Assembly (NCBI RefSeq): GCF_002022505.1
Contig: NZ_CP019781.1
Location: 992,001-1,056,000 of the forward strand
Direction: 5' to 3'
DNA: 64,000 nt
From: Bartonella sp. WD16.2
Lineage (GTDB): Bacteria > Pseudomonadota > Alphaproteobacteria > Rhizobiales > Rhizobiaceae
Positions 52,068-62,700 of this stretch are shown one piece after another (the stretch's first letter is position 1; every line of letters begins with the position of its first letter). The translations under genes and the position numbers were made by a program. The notes under the pieces are model-generated. The model did not search any database. It had not been told where the DNA came from and worked only from the letters and a program-made list of their open reading frames with translations.

Positions 52068-54071
52068 TTAAGAATCAAGAAAACTGCGTAATTTCCGTGA
52101 ACGGCTAGGATGCTTTAATTTACGAAGCGCTTTGGCTTCAATCTGGCGGATACGCTCACGTGTAACTGAAAACTGCTGACCAACTTCTTCCAACGTGTGA
52201 TCAGTGTTCATCCCAATACCAAAACGCATCCGCAAAACACGTTCTTCACGCGGCGTTAGTGAAGCAAGTACGCGAGTTGTTGTATCTCGTAAATTAGCTT
52301 GAATGGCTGCATCAATCGGCAATAACGCGTTTCTATCTTCAATGAAATCACCTAAATGAGAATCATCCTCATCACCAACTGGTGTTTCAAGTGAAATAGG
52401 CTCTTTTGCAATTTTAAGCACTTTTCTCACTTTTTCTAATGGCATAGAAAGCTTGCTAGACAATTCTTCCGGTGTAGGCTCACGCCCAATTTCATGTAAA
52501 ATCTGACGTGATGTACGAACAATCTTATTAATAGTTTCAATCATATGAACAGGAATACGAATGGTGCGCGCTTGATCAGCTATCGAACGCGTAATTGCCT
52601 GACGAATCCACCATGTTGCATAAGTTGAAAATTTGTATCCACGCCGGTATTCAAATTTATCGACCGCCTTCATCAAGCCGATATTGCCTTCTTGAATAAG
52701 ATCAAGAAACTGTAAACCACGATTAGTGTATCTTTTTGCAATTGAAATCACAAGACGTAAATTGGCTTCCACCATTTCCTTTTTAGCAATTGTCGCTTCA
52801 CGCTCACCTTTTTGTACTTGCGTAACAATTCGACGAAACTCCCCAATTGAAATAGCAGTTTCTTGCGCAAGGCTTTGTATTTCACTGCGCAAACTTTGTA
52901 TTACCTTGGCTTCACGAGTTGAAAATTCTTTCCAGCCAGACCCCGGCAAAGTCGCAATATAATTAATCCAATCTGCATCTAATTCACGGCCTTGATATTC
53001 TTTTAAAAAATCTTCGTGTCCAACTCCATAGTTGTTAGCAAGCCGCTTCAATTTACCTTCACTATGAACCAACCGTTTATTGATATCATAAAGCTGTTCA
53101 ACCAACGCCTCAATACGATTTTGGTTCAAAGAAAGAGATTTTACTGCTTGAACTAAATCAGCTTTCAATTGAGTGCATTTCTTTTTTTGAGAAGCGGAAA
53201 GAGCATCCTCTTTACAATCTGCTAAACTGCTTTCAACGTGTTGATCTTGCAATTTTCGCAGTTTTACATACGTCTCAGCAATAAAATCTAAAGTTTCCAT
53301 AACCTGAGGACACAGTTCATTTTCCATCGCTGCAAGCGATAAGCTAACTTCATCCTCCTCTTCATCTTCAACACCAATATCTGCTGCAAGATCATCTACA
53401 TCATGCATATTAGAACACGGCATTTCCTCTTTTATTCTTTCCATTCCACTGCGTTCAATAGCAGGAGCCTGTTTGGCTTCTGGACCAGCATAAGTCATTT
53501 CAAGATCAATAATTTCACGAAGAAGGATACGCTTCTCATTTAATTCTTCACGCCATATAATTAAGGCTTGAAATGTTAAAGGGCTCTCACATAACCCTGC
53601 AATCATTGTTTCACGCCCTGCTTCAATACGCTTAGCAATAGCAATTTCACCTTCACGTGAAAGTAATTCAACTGCTCCCATTTCACGCAAATACATGCGC
53701 ACCGGATCATCAGTCCGATCTGTCGTATCACATTTCGATATTGTTGCAATTGATCGGCTGGTGGCTTCCACTAAATCACCACCTTCTATTGTAATTTCTT
53801 CCTCATAAGGTTCAGAATCGACTTCATCTTCATCATCTACAACATTAATCCCCATTTCAGAAAGCATGGCCAATGTATCTTCAATTTGCTCAGATGTAAC
53901 TGATTCAGAAGGAAGAACTGCATTCAACTCATCCATTGTCACATAACCATTTTTCTTGGCGAGTTTAATCATCTTTTTGATAGCATCATCGGAAAAATCA
54001 AGAAGAGGACTGTCCAAACTTACTTGGCCCGTTTCTGCCACGCTATCTTTTTGTTTAGCCTTTGTTGCCAT
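52068..54071 (-). CDS. rpoD: Housekeeping sigma factor RpoD (sigma-70)
   Basis: Primary sigma subunit of RNA polymerase. Region 1.1 near the N-terminus ([24 protein letters not shown]), region 1.2 [29 protein letters not shown], a long acidic non-conserved region, region 2 ([39 protein letters not shown]), region 3 ([12 protein letters not shown]), and region 4.2 ([22 protein letters not shown]). 667 residues, usual for Rhizobiales. GGAG lies about nine bases before the ATG. It follows dnaG on the same strand but a terminator hairpin sits between them. Confidence 0.97.
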   Translation of the reverse strand: MATKAKQKDSVAETGQVSLDSPLLDFSDDAIKKMIKLAKKNGYVTMDELNAVLPSESVTSEQIEDTLAMLSEMGINVVDDEDEVDSEPYEEEITIEGGDLVEATSRSIATISKCDTTDRTDDPVRMYLREMGAVELLSREGEIAIAKRIEAGRETMIAGLCESPLTFQALIIWREELNEKRILLREIIDLEMTYAGPEAKQAPAIERSGMERIKEEMPCSNMHDVDDLAADIGVEDEEEDEVSLSLAAMENELCPQVMETLDFIAETYVKLRKLQDQHVESSLADCKEDALSASQKKKCTQLKADLVQAVKSLSLNQNRIEALVEQLYDINKRLVHSEGKLKRLANNYGVGHEDFLKEYQGRELDADWINYIATLPGSGWKEFSTREAKVIQSLRSEIQSLAQETAISIGEFRRIVTQVQKGEREATIAKKEMVEANLRLVISIAKRYTNRGLQFLDLIQEGNIGLMKAVDKFEYRRGYKFSTYATWWIRQAITRSIADQARTIRIPVHMIETINKIVRTSRQILHEIGREPTPEELSSKLSMPLEKVRKVLKIAKEPISLETPVGDEDDSHLGDFIEDRNALLPIDAAIQANLRDTTTRVLASLTPREERVLRMRFGIGMNTDHTLEEVGQQFSVTRERIRQIEAKALRKLKHPSRSRKLRSFLDS

Positions 54072-54412
54072 ACCATTAACTCCACTTGATCACTACTAGA
54101 TTTCACGTGACCAGCTTTTTGCGTTTTCATTTAGCGCGTCAACAATTTCTCATATGCATTTTATCTTAGGATAAAATCCTCATTTTCAAAGACACACTTT
54201 AACATACGCTTTTACCCACATAAAAACGCGGGAAAACTCCAGAAGTTTCCCCGACACACTCAGCTCTTTTGAGATAATCTTTACACTCCATAGTAAGAAT
54301 CAATTTCCGCTTTTTTTAAAATTCACTCGTCATTCTTCACAAAAATGCCGTCTCTTACAATAGATTTTTTTCACATTAGACTTTGGTGACTGATTCGCTT
54401 TAAAAAAGCGAA
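54072..54412. other. dnaG-rpoD intergenic region
   Basis: Holds the dnaG terminator hairpin (54222-54253) and presumably the rpoD promoter region; no coding frame. Confidence 0.55.
54222..54253 (-). terminator. Terminator downstream of dnaG
   Basis: On the minus strand CGGGGAAACT (54244-54253) pairs over ten positions with AGTTTTCCCG (54229-54238), one G-T pair, five-base loop, followed by CGTTTTTA. It separates dnaG from rpoD. Confidence 0.8.
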
Positions 54413-56350
54413 TCATTTTATCTCATTTGGCTCACTCTCGTCTATTTCTTCATCAAACCAACATCCAAACCCTTCAATTAAAGCTTCTGTTGCTCGCATT
54501 TGCTCCAATTCAGTTTTCGTCTCACGCAGTAAATCAAAAACCTCATTTTTAGGATTTTCCATGAGTTGTTCCTCAATATCCTGTAATCTCTTATGTAGGT
54601 GGTGTTCTCGAAGATGCAAGTAGATAGCTTGTTTTAATACAGCACGAGCATCTTCTATGGGAGCTTTAGTAAAAGTAGTACGCATACCAACGCTTTGCAC
54701 AAGATTTCTCATACGTTCTAAAATAGCTTTTTGCCCTTTTTCTTCTAAAAGCATAATCATGACTGTTTTATCATGAATCTGCTGGCTCCCAAGAATTTCC
54801 AGCATCGATTGATGAAAATTTATTAACTCGGTATTTTTTAATTCTAATTCAGAAAGAACCTCAAAATTCTCATACAAAAGATCAGGATAGTGAACTAAAA
54901 TTAGTAAAATAACTGCCTCACGCAAAGGAATAGAATGCGGCAAATTACGCACTATATTAGAATTTTCTAAAGTAGAAAAAGACTGTCCTTTAAATATTCC
55001 ATCTTTTTGGTTTTTACCATATCCTCCCACATTCTTTTTTTGTAAAAAAGGAGGAGAAAAAAAATCAAAAAGCCGTTTCTTTATATCTTGAAAATAATAA
55101 CGACGTACATCTTCATCTTTAATCGTAAAGACCTCTTGTTTAAGTCTTCGTTCCAGTGCTGCTCGCGTTTCTGGTGTCTCAAAACGTTGTCCATAAGTAG
55201 CACGCCACCATAAAAGTTCAATCAGTGGAATTGATTTTTGTAAAAAAGAATTAAAAAGAGGAGCACCCCCAGCACGAATAATTTCATCCGGATCTTCACC
55301 TTGCGGCAATAAAATAAAATGTACAGATACCCCAACCCTTAAAAGGGGTAGCACACGATCAGCTACACGAAAAGCAGCTTTTAAACCAGCATCGTCTCCA
55401 TCAAAACAAAAAACACAATCAGGTTCCATCTGCCATAAAAGCGCAATCTGTTCCTCTGTTAATGCTGTACCCAAAGGCGCTACCACTTTCTCAAAACCAG
55501 CCTTTGTTAACGCAATAACATCCATATAGCCTTCAACGACGAGAATAGAACATGCTTTTTCCTTTCCCATGAAATGTTTGCTTTTGCGAGCAGAAGCTGC
55601 ATTGTAAAGCATATTCCCCTTATGAAAAAGTACCGTTTCAGGACTGTTGAGATATTTTGCTCGCACGCTTTTATCTAACGTGCGTCCTCCAAAAGCCACC
55701 ACACGCCCACGAAAATCTTCAATAGGAAATATGATACGATTTCTAAATCGATCGTAGGGAACTGTAACATCCTCACCCGATATAAGAAGACCACAATCTT
55801 CCATCTGCTTTATTGAAACACCACGCATACTTAACGCTTCTTTTAAAGCCGTACGCCCTATTGGAGCAAAACCAATCCGAAAGCGTTTTATAAGCTCTGG
55901 CGTCACGCCACGTTCATTAAGATAATAAAGTGCCTGTTTTCCTCCTTTATCATGCAAGCTAGATTGAAAAAAATCCGTAGCCATTCCCATAACGTCATAA
56001 AGACTGGCTTTCTGCATTTCACGTTCATAACTTTGTGGATCAAGGAGAGGTAGTTTCATACCTGCAAGATCAGCCAAACGCTCTACAGCTTCTACAAACT
56101 GCAATCCATCAAGTTCACAAAGAAAAGTGAAAACATCACCGCTTACACCACAACCAAAACAATAATAACAGCCTTTACGATCATTACAGTGAAAACTTGG
56201 AGTTTTTTCACCATGAAACGGGCAGCAAAACCAAAAATCTCCTCGTGCGGGCTTGCTTTTTTGAGGATCAAATGTCACCCTTTGGCTAATAACCGTTGAA
56301 ATTGGTAATCGGCTGCGGATCTCATCAAGAAAATCAGGTGGAAAACGCAT
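54413..56350 (-). CDS. dnaG: DNA primase DnaG
   Basis: Makes RNA primers at the replication fork. CHC2 zinc-binding domain (CPFHGEKTPSFHCNDRKGCYYCFGCGVSGD) near residues 42-75, then the RNA polymerase core (ALYYLNERGVTPELIKRFRIGFAP), and the TOPRIM domain with ILVVEGYMDVIALTKAG and CFDGDDAGLKAA. The C-terminal helicase-binding region is less conserved. 645 residues. The dnaG-rpoD order is the usual macromolecular-synthesis arrangement, here separated by a terminator. Confidence 0.96.
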   Translation of the reverse strand: MRFPPDFLDEIRSRLPISTVISQRVTFDPQKSKPARGDFWFCCPFHGEKTPSFHCNDRKGCYYCFGCGVSGDVFTFLCELDGLQFVEAVERLADLAGMKLPLLDPQSYEREMQKASLYDVMGMATDFFQSSLHDKGGKQALYYLNERGVTPELIKRFRIGFAPIGRTALKEALSMRGVSIKQMEDCGLLISGEDVTVPYDRFRNRIIFPIEDFRGRVVAFGGRTLDKSVRAKYLNSPETVLFHKGNMLYNAASARKSKHFMGKEKACSILVVEGYMDVIALTKAGFEKVVAPLGTALTEEQIALLWQMEPDCVFCFDGDDAGLKAAFRVADRVLPLLRVGVSVHFILLPQGEDPDEIIRAGGAPLFNSFLQKSIPLIELLWWRATYGQRFETPETRAALERRLKQEVFTIKDEDVRRYYFQDIKKRLFDFFSPPFLQKKNVGGYGKNQKDGIFKGQSFSTLENSNIVRNLPHSIPLREAVILLILVHYPDLLYENFEVLSELELKNTELINFHQSMLEILGSQQIHDKTVMIMLLEEKGQKAILERMRNLVQSVGMRTTFTKAPIEDARAVLKQAIYLHLREHHLHKRLQDIEEQLMENPKNEVFDLLRETKTELEQMRATEALIEGFGCWFDEEIDESEPNEIK

Positions 56351-56481
56351 TATATCTCACAGAGTTTTAAATTCTTTTTGTATGTTTAACTACTTTGAAG
56401 CATAATTCCAATACTTCTCTTAAATGGTTGACAAATTCCAAGTGATCAACCCTAAATAATTTGAGAAATGGAGATAGAAAA

Positions 56482-57708
56482 GTGACCGAATTTCTTGCTC
56501 AATATCCATTACTAGAGACTATTTCTTGGCTTATTATCCTTACTCTTATTGCTATTTTAATTAATATTTTAGTACGCAAATTGCTTATTCATAAAGCAAA
56601 ACAGCTTTTTTCTTTTCTTCCGGCAGATACAACTAATGACACTGAGTACACCATTCGGCACATGGCTAATACTGCTTCAGCCTTTATTTTCTCAATCGGT
56701 GTTAATTTTATCCCTACATTACCTAATCCACTTAGTACCATTATTCGTAATGTTTCCAATGCTTTTATTATTTTTGTTATTGTCTTAATAATTTCCGCAC
56801 TCCTTAATATTATTAATACCCTTTATGAACAACGGCCAACATCGCGGTTAAAACCAATAAAAGGTTATATTCAAATCGCTAAAATTGCGCTTTTCACTGT
56901 TGCCACTGTTTTAATATTAGCTAAATTGATTGACCGCTCTCCTCTTATCCTTTTTTCCGGTCTTGGTGCGATGGCAGCTGTCTTAATTTTAGTCTTCCAA
57001 GACACGCTTCTTTCCCTCGTTGCAAGTATTCAAATTTCATCTACTGATATGGTACGTGTAGGCGATTGGATTGAAATTCCCAATCTTGGTGCAGACGGAG
57101 ATGTAATTGAAATTGCACTCCATACCGTCAAAGTTCAAAATTTTGATAAAACGATTACCATAGTTCCTATTCGTAAACTTGTAACCGATCCTTTTAAAAA
57201 TTGGCGTGGCATGCAAGAATCAGGTGGAAGACGTATTAAACGGTCTCTTTTCATTGATCAATCCAGTATCCGATTCTATAGAGAAGAAGAACAAGAATAC
57301 TTGATGCAATTTAATCTGTTAGAAAACTATTTTGCAAAAAAATTACCGGAAATTAATGAATGGAATGCTCAATTAGATAAAAACCGCGATATACCAGCTA
57401 ATACTCGTCGCTTAACCAACATTGGAACTTTTCGCGCTTATGTTTTATCTTATTTACAAAATCACCCAAACATTACAAATAATATGACTCTCATGATACG
57501 GCAATTATCCCCTACACCGAATGGTTTGCCTTTAGAAGTCTATTGTTTTACGAACACCACTATTTGGATAGAGTATGAACAAATTCAAGCTGATATTTTT
57601 GACCATCTTTATTCCATCCTCCCTAGTTTTGATCTTAAGCTTTTTCAAAACCCAAGTGGCTATGATTTTGTTCACGTATTTGAAACCAAGAAAAACCGTA
57701 AGTCTTAA
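56482..57708 (+). CDS. MscS-family mechanosensitive channel, YbdG-like
   Basis: Inner-membrane channel that releases solutes on hypo-osmotic shock. About five hydrophobic helices, then the MscS pore helix and beta domain: FSGLGAMAAVLILVFQDTLLSLVASIQISSTDMVRVGDWIEIPNLGADGDVIEIALHTVKVQNFDKTITIVP. The length and domain pattern fit E. coli YbdG (MscM) rather than small MscS. I start it at the GTG at 56482 (408 residues) with GGAG eight bases upstream; a TTG at 56461 is the longer option. Confidence 0.9.
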   Translation: MTEFLAQYPLLETISWLIILTLIAILINILVRKLLIHKAKQLFSFLPADTTNDTEYTIRHMANTASAFIFSIGVNFIPTLPNPLSTIIRNVSNAFIIFVIVLIISALLNIINTLYEQRPTSRLKPIKGYIQIAKIALFTVATVLILAKLIDRSPLILFSGLGAMAAVLILVFQDTLLSLVASIQISSTDMVRVGDWIEIPNLGADGDVIEIALHTVKVQNFDKTITIVPIRKLVTDPFKNWRGMQESGGRRIKRSLFIDQSSIRFYREEEQEYLMQFNLLENYFAKKLPEINEWNAQLDKNRDIPANTRRLTNIGTFRAYVLSYLQNHPNITNNMTLMIRQLSPTPNGLPLEVYCFTNTTIWIEYEQIQADIFDHLYSILPSFDLKLFQNPSGYDFVHVFETKKNRKS

Positions 57709-57989
57709 TTATATGAATTCTTTTAATCGAACTACATTCTCAACATAACAAGGAAAGAAAAAGTATCAACAAATAGCTTATTGGTAATTATTCATCTTAC
57801 AGATGGTATTTCTCTATTTCTTTAAGGTTACACACGCATGGTGTAAATAAAAATTGGTATGATAAGCGCTGCTATAAAACCTTTATGTGATAATGCGTTT
57901 TGCCTAATACCATCATCAGTTATCTTTCAACAGATTCTACCTCTGTTTGTTGTTGGTGGCAGTCGTAACTTATCTTTTACATTCCATTC
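57709..57989. other. Spacer before the cotransporter remnant
   Basis: No gene recognised. Some of it may be the eroded N-terminal half of the Na/Pi cotransporter that follows, but I could not align it with confidence. Confidence 0.4.
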
Positions 57990-59106
57990 TATTACAAGAA
58001 TCATTGTTAATTAATTTTGCTAATTATGATCTTACTCATACCAAATTATCATCGTAATGGTCCTTAGCATTAATCCAAGTTCTTCTTTCATAATTCTATT
58101 TTAACGCGCAATGCTCCCTTTAATACTCGTCTTATCATATTAGGCAATTATCACATTGGGTAATTTACTCATACGTGGAGCTGGTTTAACCATTACTCTT
58201 ATCTTATTCCTTTTTCCAACTACCCAATTACATAGTTGGACGACAATACTAATACTTAAATCATCAATGCCTACATTTGAAATTTTAATATGTTCGCCCT
58301 TCCTGCAAAAAAACACTATCAAGATGAGTTTAAAAAACAATCACTAAACTTATTCATATAAGTACAAATGCAGCCTGAAAAACTCCTGACTTAATAAATA
58401 AACAGCTCTTGATGATAATGTTCTTAATCGCCTAATTGCAGCGTTTCCTAATGTCATGTGTGAGAAGTGCTCCATATCTGTGATCTTGTTAATTATAATG
58501 CTGCAAAAAATGGAATTTTATGAAAATCCAAATCACTCCATCGTATATGAGCTTAATCAATTAATATTATATTGAACAAAAAACACACCACAATTAAACT
58601 TTACTTTGCACTCTTAGCAAGGCAAAAATTATCGAATGAAGAAGCTCTTCAAACTCAAAAACCTCCAAGCGCAATATCTAAAAATAGATCAAGAAGGAAA
58701 TATTATTATTTACAATATGCTTGTTAAAAAAACAAAAAAATCCACAATTCACTCATAATAGTTGAAATGATCCGCCTTGTCCCCATACAACTGTTTTAGC
58801 TAATGTGCATATTGCATTTAATATTCTCATCTCATGCGATACCCATACTGTACATAATTTATTAGCGCAAAAAAATCAGCTCCGTAATTTAGAAAAAGAA
58901 ATGAGCTTAAAAAATTCAAATACTTACATGAAATTAATATCCAAAATATAGAAATATCCAATTTATATCTTGATAGTGTGCATCATCTAAAACAAATTAA
59001 TTCTCTTCTCTCTTCTATGGTCTATCCCATTTTAGAAGAACAGGAACTACCCCAAAGTTCTCGCTTCCATAACCTTTCTAAACAACAAGCAAGACTTGAC
59101 CTTTAA
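57990..59106 (+). pseudogene. Decayed Na+/phosphate cotransporter (NptA/YjbB type) with PhoU-like tail
   Basis: Fragments in changing frames match one protein in the right order. LTRNAPFNTRLIILGN leads into GNLLIRGAGL (around 58100-58210), the conserved GN..R..G step of the second membrane half. KLYFALLARQKLSNEEALQ (from 58596) and LRNLEKE then ELKKFKYLHEINIQNIEISN and YLDSVHHLKQINSLLSSMVYPILEE (to the stop at 59106) are the PhoU-like cytoplasmic tail. There are at least three frame changes plus in-frame stops, and the N-terminal half is not recognisable. The gene is clearly dead. Confidence 0.72.
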
Positions 59107-59158
59107 AAAGCTTACCCTAACTAGAATTTACAGTTTAATTCAGGCAAAGGAGAGCGTA

Positions 59159-59410
59159 ATGGAAGATGCAAACATCGGCTGGATTGCAGCCATTATCATT
59201 GGTGGTCTTGCAGGTTGGGCTGCACAATATTTCATGAACAGTCGAACAGGAATATTTTTAAACATTATCCTAGGAATTATTGGAGCGTCATTGGCTAGCT
59301 TTCTTTTTGGCCTTTTTGGTGTTACTTTTGTTGGTGTATTTGGTTACCTGATTTCAGGTTTCATCGGCGCCTGCATTCTTATATGGGTCGGTCGAAAAAT
59401 CCGACCATAA
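59159..59410 (+). CDS. YeaQ/YmgE/GlsB family small membrane protein
   Basis: An 83-residue hydrophobic protein of the transglycosylase-associated/GlsB family, with three membrane helices rich in Gly: WIAAIIIGGLAGWAAQYFM, FLNIILGIIGASLASFLFGLFG and VFGYLISGFIGACILIWVGRKI. Members are linked to stress responses but have no defined activity. The ATG at 59159 is preceded by AAAGGAG; the upstream frame to 59096 lies over the cotransporter remnant. Followed by a clear terminator. Confidence 0.9.
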   Translation: MEDANIGWIAAIIIGGLAGWAAQYFMNSRTGIFLNIILGIIGASLASFLFGLFGVTFVGVFGYLISGFIGACILIWVGRKIRP

Positions 59411-59423
59411 AATGCTTAGTTTC

Positions 59424-59447
59424 AAAGGCACCTTTTGGTGCCTTTTT
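59424..59447 (+). terminator. Terminator after the YeaQ-like gene
   Basis: AAAGGCACC (59424-59432), loop TTTT, GGTGCCTTT (59437-59445), then T residues. It lies 14 bases after the stop codon. Confidence 0.93.
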
Positions 59448-59982
59448 AAGCTATCCTAAAATTCTATCTTAGTTTTAAAAGTTATAATCTACCAGCTAAA
59501 TACAGAAAGTAACCATTCAGCACAACGATTATCCTACTAGAATTAATATCGATTCATTAACGACTAAAACCTTAAAAGCGTAATCAATGATAAAATTTTG
59601 ATGTAAATACGAAAAAAGAATATTTTTTCAACACACTAGCTAATATTCTCCAAAAGCTTGCTCTACATAGCAAATTACTTAAATACTAACCGTGTTTAGT
59701 ATGAAATTACTGTATTCACATTCAAATCACTAGCGTTTCCTGCATGAAATAATGCAAAATAGTATAATATCAACAATCAAAATTCTTAAACTAAACTAAA
59801 ATACGCTAATCATACTATTAAATTTTTTTATCGACAAAATACTAAAAACTATAGTCATAAAACCAATAATCCGTTTTTTATACCCATCTTAGCAGTTTGC
59901 TGCTTTTTATATTTCTACATTATAATTGAAAGCTTTATAATAGGCACTTTAACAATCTCTACCCATTTAGAAACATTAAATC
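59448..59982. other. Gene-free spacer before ubiC
   Basis: AT-rich, no coding frame or structure recognised. Confidence 0.55.
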
Positions 59983-60489
59983 ATGTCGAGTACTAGAAAC
60001 TCCATTTTACCACCACTAAAGTGGTTATCTGATCAAAACCTTTCAGTACCTATTACTATCAAAGATTGGCTGATGGAATCAGGCTCTATGACTCGTCGTT
60101 TGGAATGTTACTGTACTCAGATACATATTGAACCACAACGTGAATGCTTCATTACTTATGATGAACTAGAAGAAGAGGCCGAGCATTTGCCTGATACTAC
60201 CCGTTATTGGCTGCGCGAAATTGTACTAATGGGAGATAATCAGCCTTGGCTTTTAGGGCGTACAGTAATCCCACAAGAAACTTTAGATGACCACAGTCAA
60301 CTAACAAATTTGGGAAATGTACCTCTGGGACGTTATTTATTTAACAGTAAAGAATTAACCCGTGATTACATTCATATTGGCCGAAAAGATGCACTATGGG
60401 CGCGTCGTTCTCGTTTGCGGCTAGCAAACAAACCACTATTGTTGACTGAACTGTTTTTAACTGCTTCACCAATATACAAAATTAAATAA
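59983..60489 (+). CDS. ubiC: Chorismate pyruvate-lyase UbiC
   Basis: Cleaves chorismate to 4-hydroxybenzoate and pyruvate, the first committed step of ubiquinone synthesis in enterobacteria. At 168 residues it matches the gammaproteobacterial enzyme closely from memory: [71 protein letters not shown], then [27 protein letters not shown]. The substrate-binding Arg in YWLREI and the Glu in LLTELF are present. It stands alone with 0.5-0.9 kb of empty DNA on either side and a weak ribosome binding site. The similarity is higher than I would expect for vertical descent in an alphaproteobacterium, so transfer is suspected. Confidence 0.93.
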   Translation: MSSTRNSILPPLKWLSDQNLSVPITIKDWLMESGSMTRRLECYCTQIHIEPQRECFITYDELEEEAEHLPDTTRYWLREIVLMGDNQPWLLGRTVIPQETLDDHSQLTNLGNVPLGRYLFNSKELTRDYIHIGRKDALWARRSRLRLANKPLLLTELFLTASPIYKIK

Positions 60490-61388
60490 ATAAGAAAAAT
60501 CAATATCTTGAAAAGAAATGTAGTATACAATAAATAACAGACACCTTATCCATTGCCCTTCATCAATGAAAACTCATTAATTTAACTTACTTTTACCACG
60601 TCCTTTATAATATTTATATAGACGCGTGTTATTTATAATAACATACCATACTCTTTACTAGCTTAACGCCCTACTAGTTATAAAAACAGCTTGAGATATT
60701 CTTAGATCAGTTTGATAAACTTGTTTAAGTATTTATAAAACACTATCATTATAACCTTTAAAATCTACTTAATCTATGTAATTGTCTTTTTAAACAGAAT
60801 TATAACTTACCCATTTTATATTACATAATTTTTTAACTCTTGTTACCTAAAATATCACAAAAACCTAATCACCTTGTATCCTATTAACTAGTAGAGAGAT
60901 CGCAAGTAACAATCCCTTTTACTTGCATTTTAAACTTCAAGATATCAGTTTATTCATAAATACGTGTTGATTTCTAAAACAACCATTTTTGTTAAAAAAA
61001 GTATTTCTAGCTACCATCTTAGTTTTTTTTCACCATTATCAAACACTCTAAATACTCTGATATTCATTAATCACATAATATGCATTAAGTAACGTAGAGC
61101 AAAATATGTTCTCTCTTTCTTCTACAAAATCATTTGGAGTGCTCTATTAACCTAATCAATACAACATAAATTTATCCAATTTTGTTCAAATGGATACATA
61201 CTCTTTCAGTACTCTTTAATATCTTACAATGCATAATAATAACAAAAGTCTTAGAAAATCTAAAATGGGGCTTTACCTATTTATGGAATATACTTATACT
61301 TTTAAAATTAAGCAAAACATTACAAGATAATATATAGCATCTGCTATGGCTGCGGTTTCCGTATGACGTCGAACTGTGAACACACACT
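60490..61388. other. 0.9-kb spacer with one orphan hairpin
   Basis: No gene. GCAAGTAA (60902-60909) and TTACTTGC (60919-60926) form a perfect eight-pair stem with a nine-base loop followed by ATTTT, a terminator-like element not attached to any gene I can see. Confidence 0.5.
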
Positions 61389-62588
61389 ATGACACAAACC
61401 ATTCTATCTCCCAAACCTTGGTGTACGAGCAAACCTACAGCTCTTTTAGTATTAGCCGATGGAACCATTATTGAAGGTAAAGGTGCAGGAGCTACGGGTA
61501 TTGTTGAAGCAGAAATATGTTTTAACACTGCCATGACAGGTTATGAAGAAATTCTCACCGATCCATCATACACTAAACAAATCGTTAATTTTACCTTTCC
61601 TCATATAGGCAATGTAGGTATAAATAGTGAAGATATTGAAGATCTTACACCAACCAATCACCATGGTGCAGTTGGTGCTATTTTAAAAGCAGATATTACT
61701 CAGCCCTCTAATTATCGTGCGAATGAAAACTTAAATCAATGGCTTAAAATGCGTCAAATCATTGCAATTTGCGGCATTGATACACGTGCACTAACTGTTC
61801 TTATCCGTGAAAAAGGCGCGCAAAATGCTATTATTGCTCACGATTTAAATGGCAATTTTGATCTCAGTGCTTTAAAAAAACGTATGCAAAAATGGTTAGG
61901 GATCACTAATCTCGACCTCACAAAAAAAGTGACATCACACCAGTTGATGGAATGGAGTGAAAAAGCATGGACTTGGAATCAAGGTTACGGTACAAATAGT
62001 AAATGCAATTTTCATATTGTTGCGATTGATTATGGCATTAAGCGCAATATACTCCGCCTTATGGCAACACAAGGTGCGCGTATTACTGTTGTGCCAGCAC
62101 ATACAAACGCAGAAGAAATTCTGGCAATGAATCCTGATGGCATTTTTCTTTCCAATGGACCAGGAGATCCATCTGCCACAGCCGCGTATGCAGTTCCAAC
62201 TATAAAAAAACTAATTGACTGTAATATCCCACTTTTTGGCATATGTCTTGGCCATCAACTTCTTGCCCTTTCTGTTGGAGCTAAAACCATAAAAATGCAT
62301 CAAGGACATCATGGAGCAAATCACCCTGTAAAAGACCTTACCACCGGAAAAGTGGAAATTACATCAATGAATCATAGTTTCACCGTAGATGCAGCGTCTC
62401 TACCAAAACACGTTGAAGAAACACATATTTCTCTCTTTGATGGCTCAAATTGTGGTATTCAGATTATTGGAAAACCAGTTTTTTCTGTCCAACATCATCC
62501 TGAAGCTTCCCCTGGACCACAAGACAGTCAATATCTTTTCCAGCGTTTTCATAATCTGATCGTAGAATATAAAAAACAGCTTAATTAA
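61389..62588 (+). CDS. carA: Carbamoyl-phosphate synthase small subunit
   Basis: Glutaminase subunit that feeds ammonia to CarB for carbamoyl phosphate, used in pyrimidine and arginine synthesis. The N-terminal domain begins ALLVLADGTIIEGKGAG with CFNTAMTGYEEILTDPSYTKQIV. The class I amidotransferase domain has nucleophile Cys in LFGICLGHQLLALS, the oxyanion strand FLSNGPGDPS, and the His and Glu in VQHHPEASPGP. 399 residues. No clear ribosome binding site precedes the ATG at 61389. carB is not in the window. Confidence 0.96.
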   Translation: MTQTILSPKPWCTSKPTALLVLADGTIIEGKGAGATGIVEAEICFNTAMTGYEEILTDPSYTKQIVNFTFPHIGNVGINSEDIEDLTPTNHHGAVGAILKADITQPSNYRANENLNQWLKMRQIIAICGIDTRALTVLIREKGAQNAIIAHDLNGNFDLSALKKRMQKWLGITNLDLTKKVTSHQLMEWSEKAWTWNQGYGTNSKCNFHIVAIDYGIKRNILRLMATQGARITVVPAHTNAEEILAMNPDGIFLSNGPGDPSATAAYAVPTIKKLIDCNIPLFGICLGHQLLALSVGAKTIKMHQGHHGANHPVKDLTTGKVEITSMNHSFTVDAASLPKHVEETHISLFDGSNCGIQIIGKPVFSVQHHPEASPGPQDSQYLFQRFHNLIVEYKKQLN

Positions 62589-62700
62589 TTTGAATTTCTT
62601 ACCAAACATTGATCCCTTTACTACATTCAAACATACCGGCCTTTGAAATAACAAAATAGCTAAATTCGTTTATAGAATACAGGAGTTACATTTTATTGAA

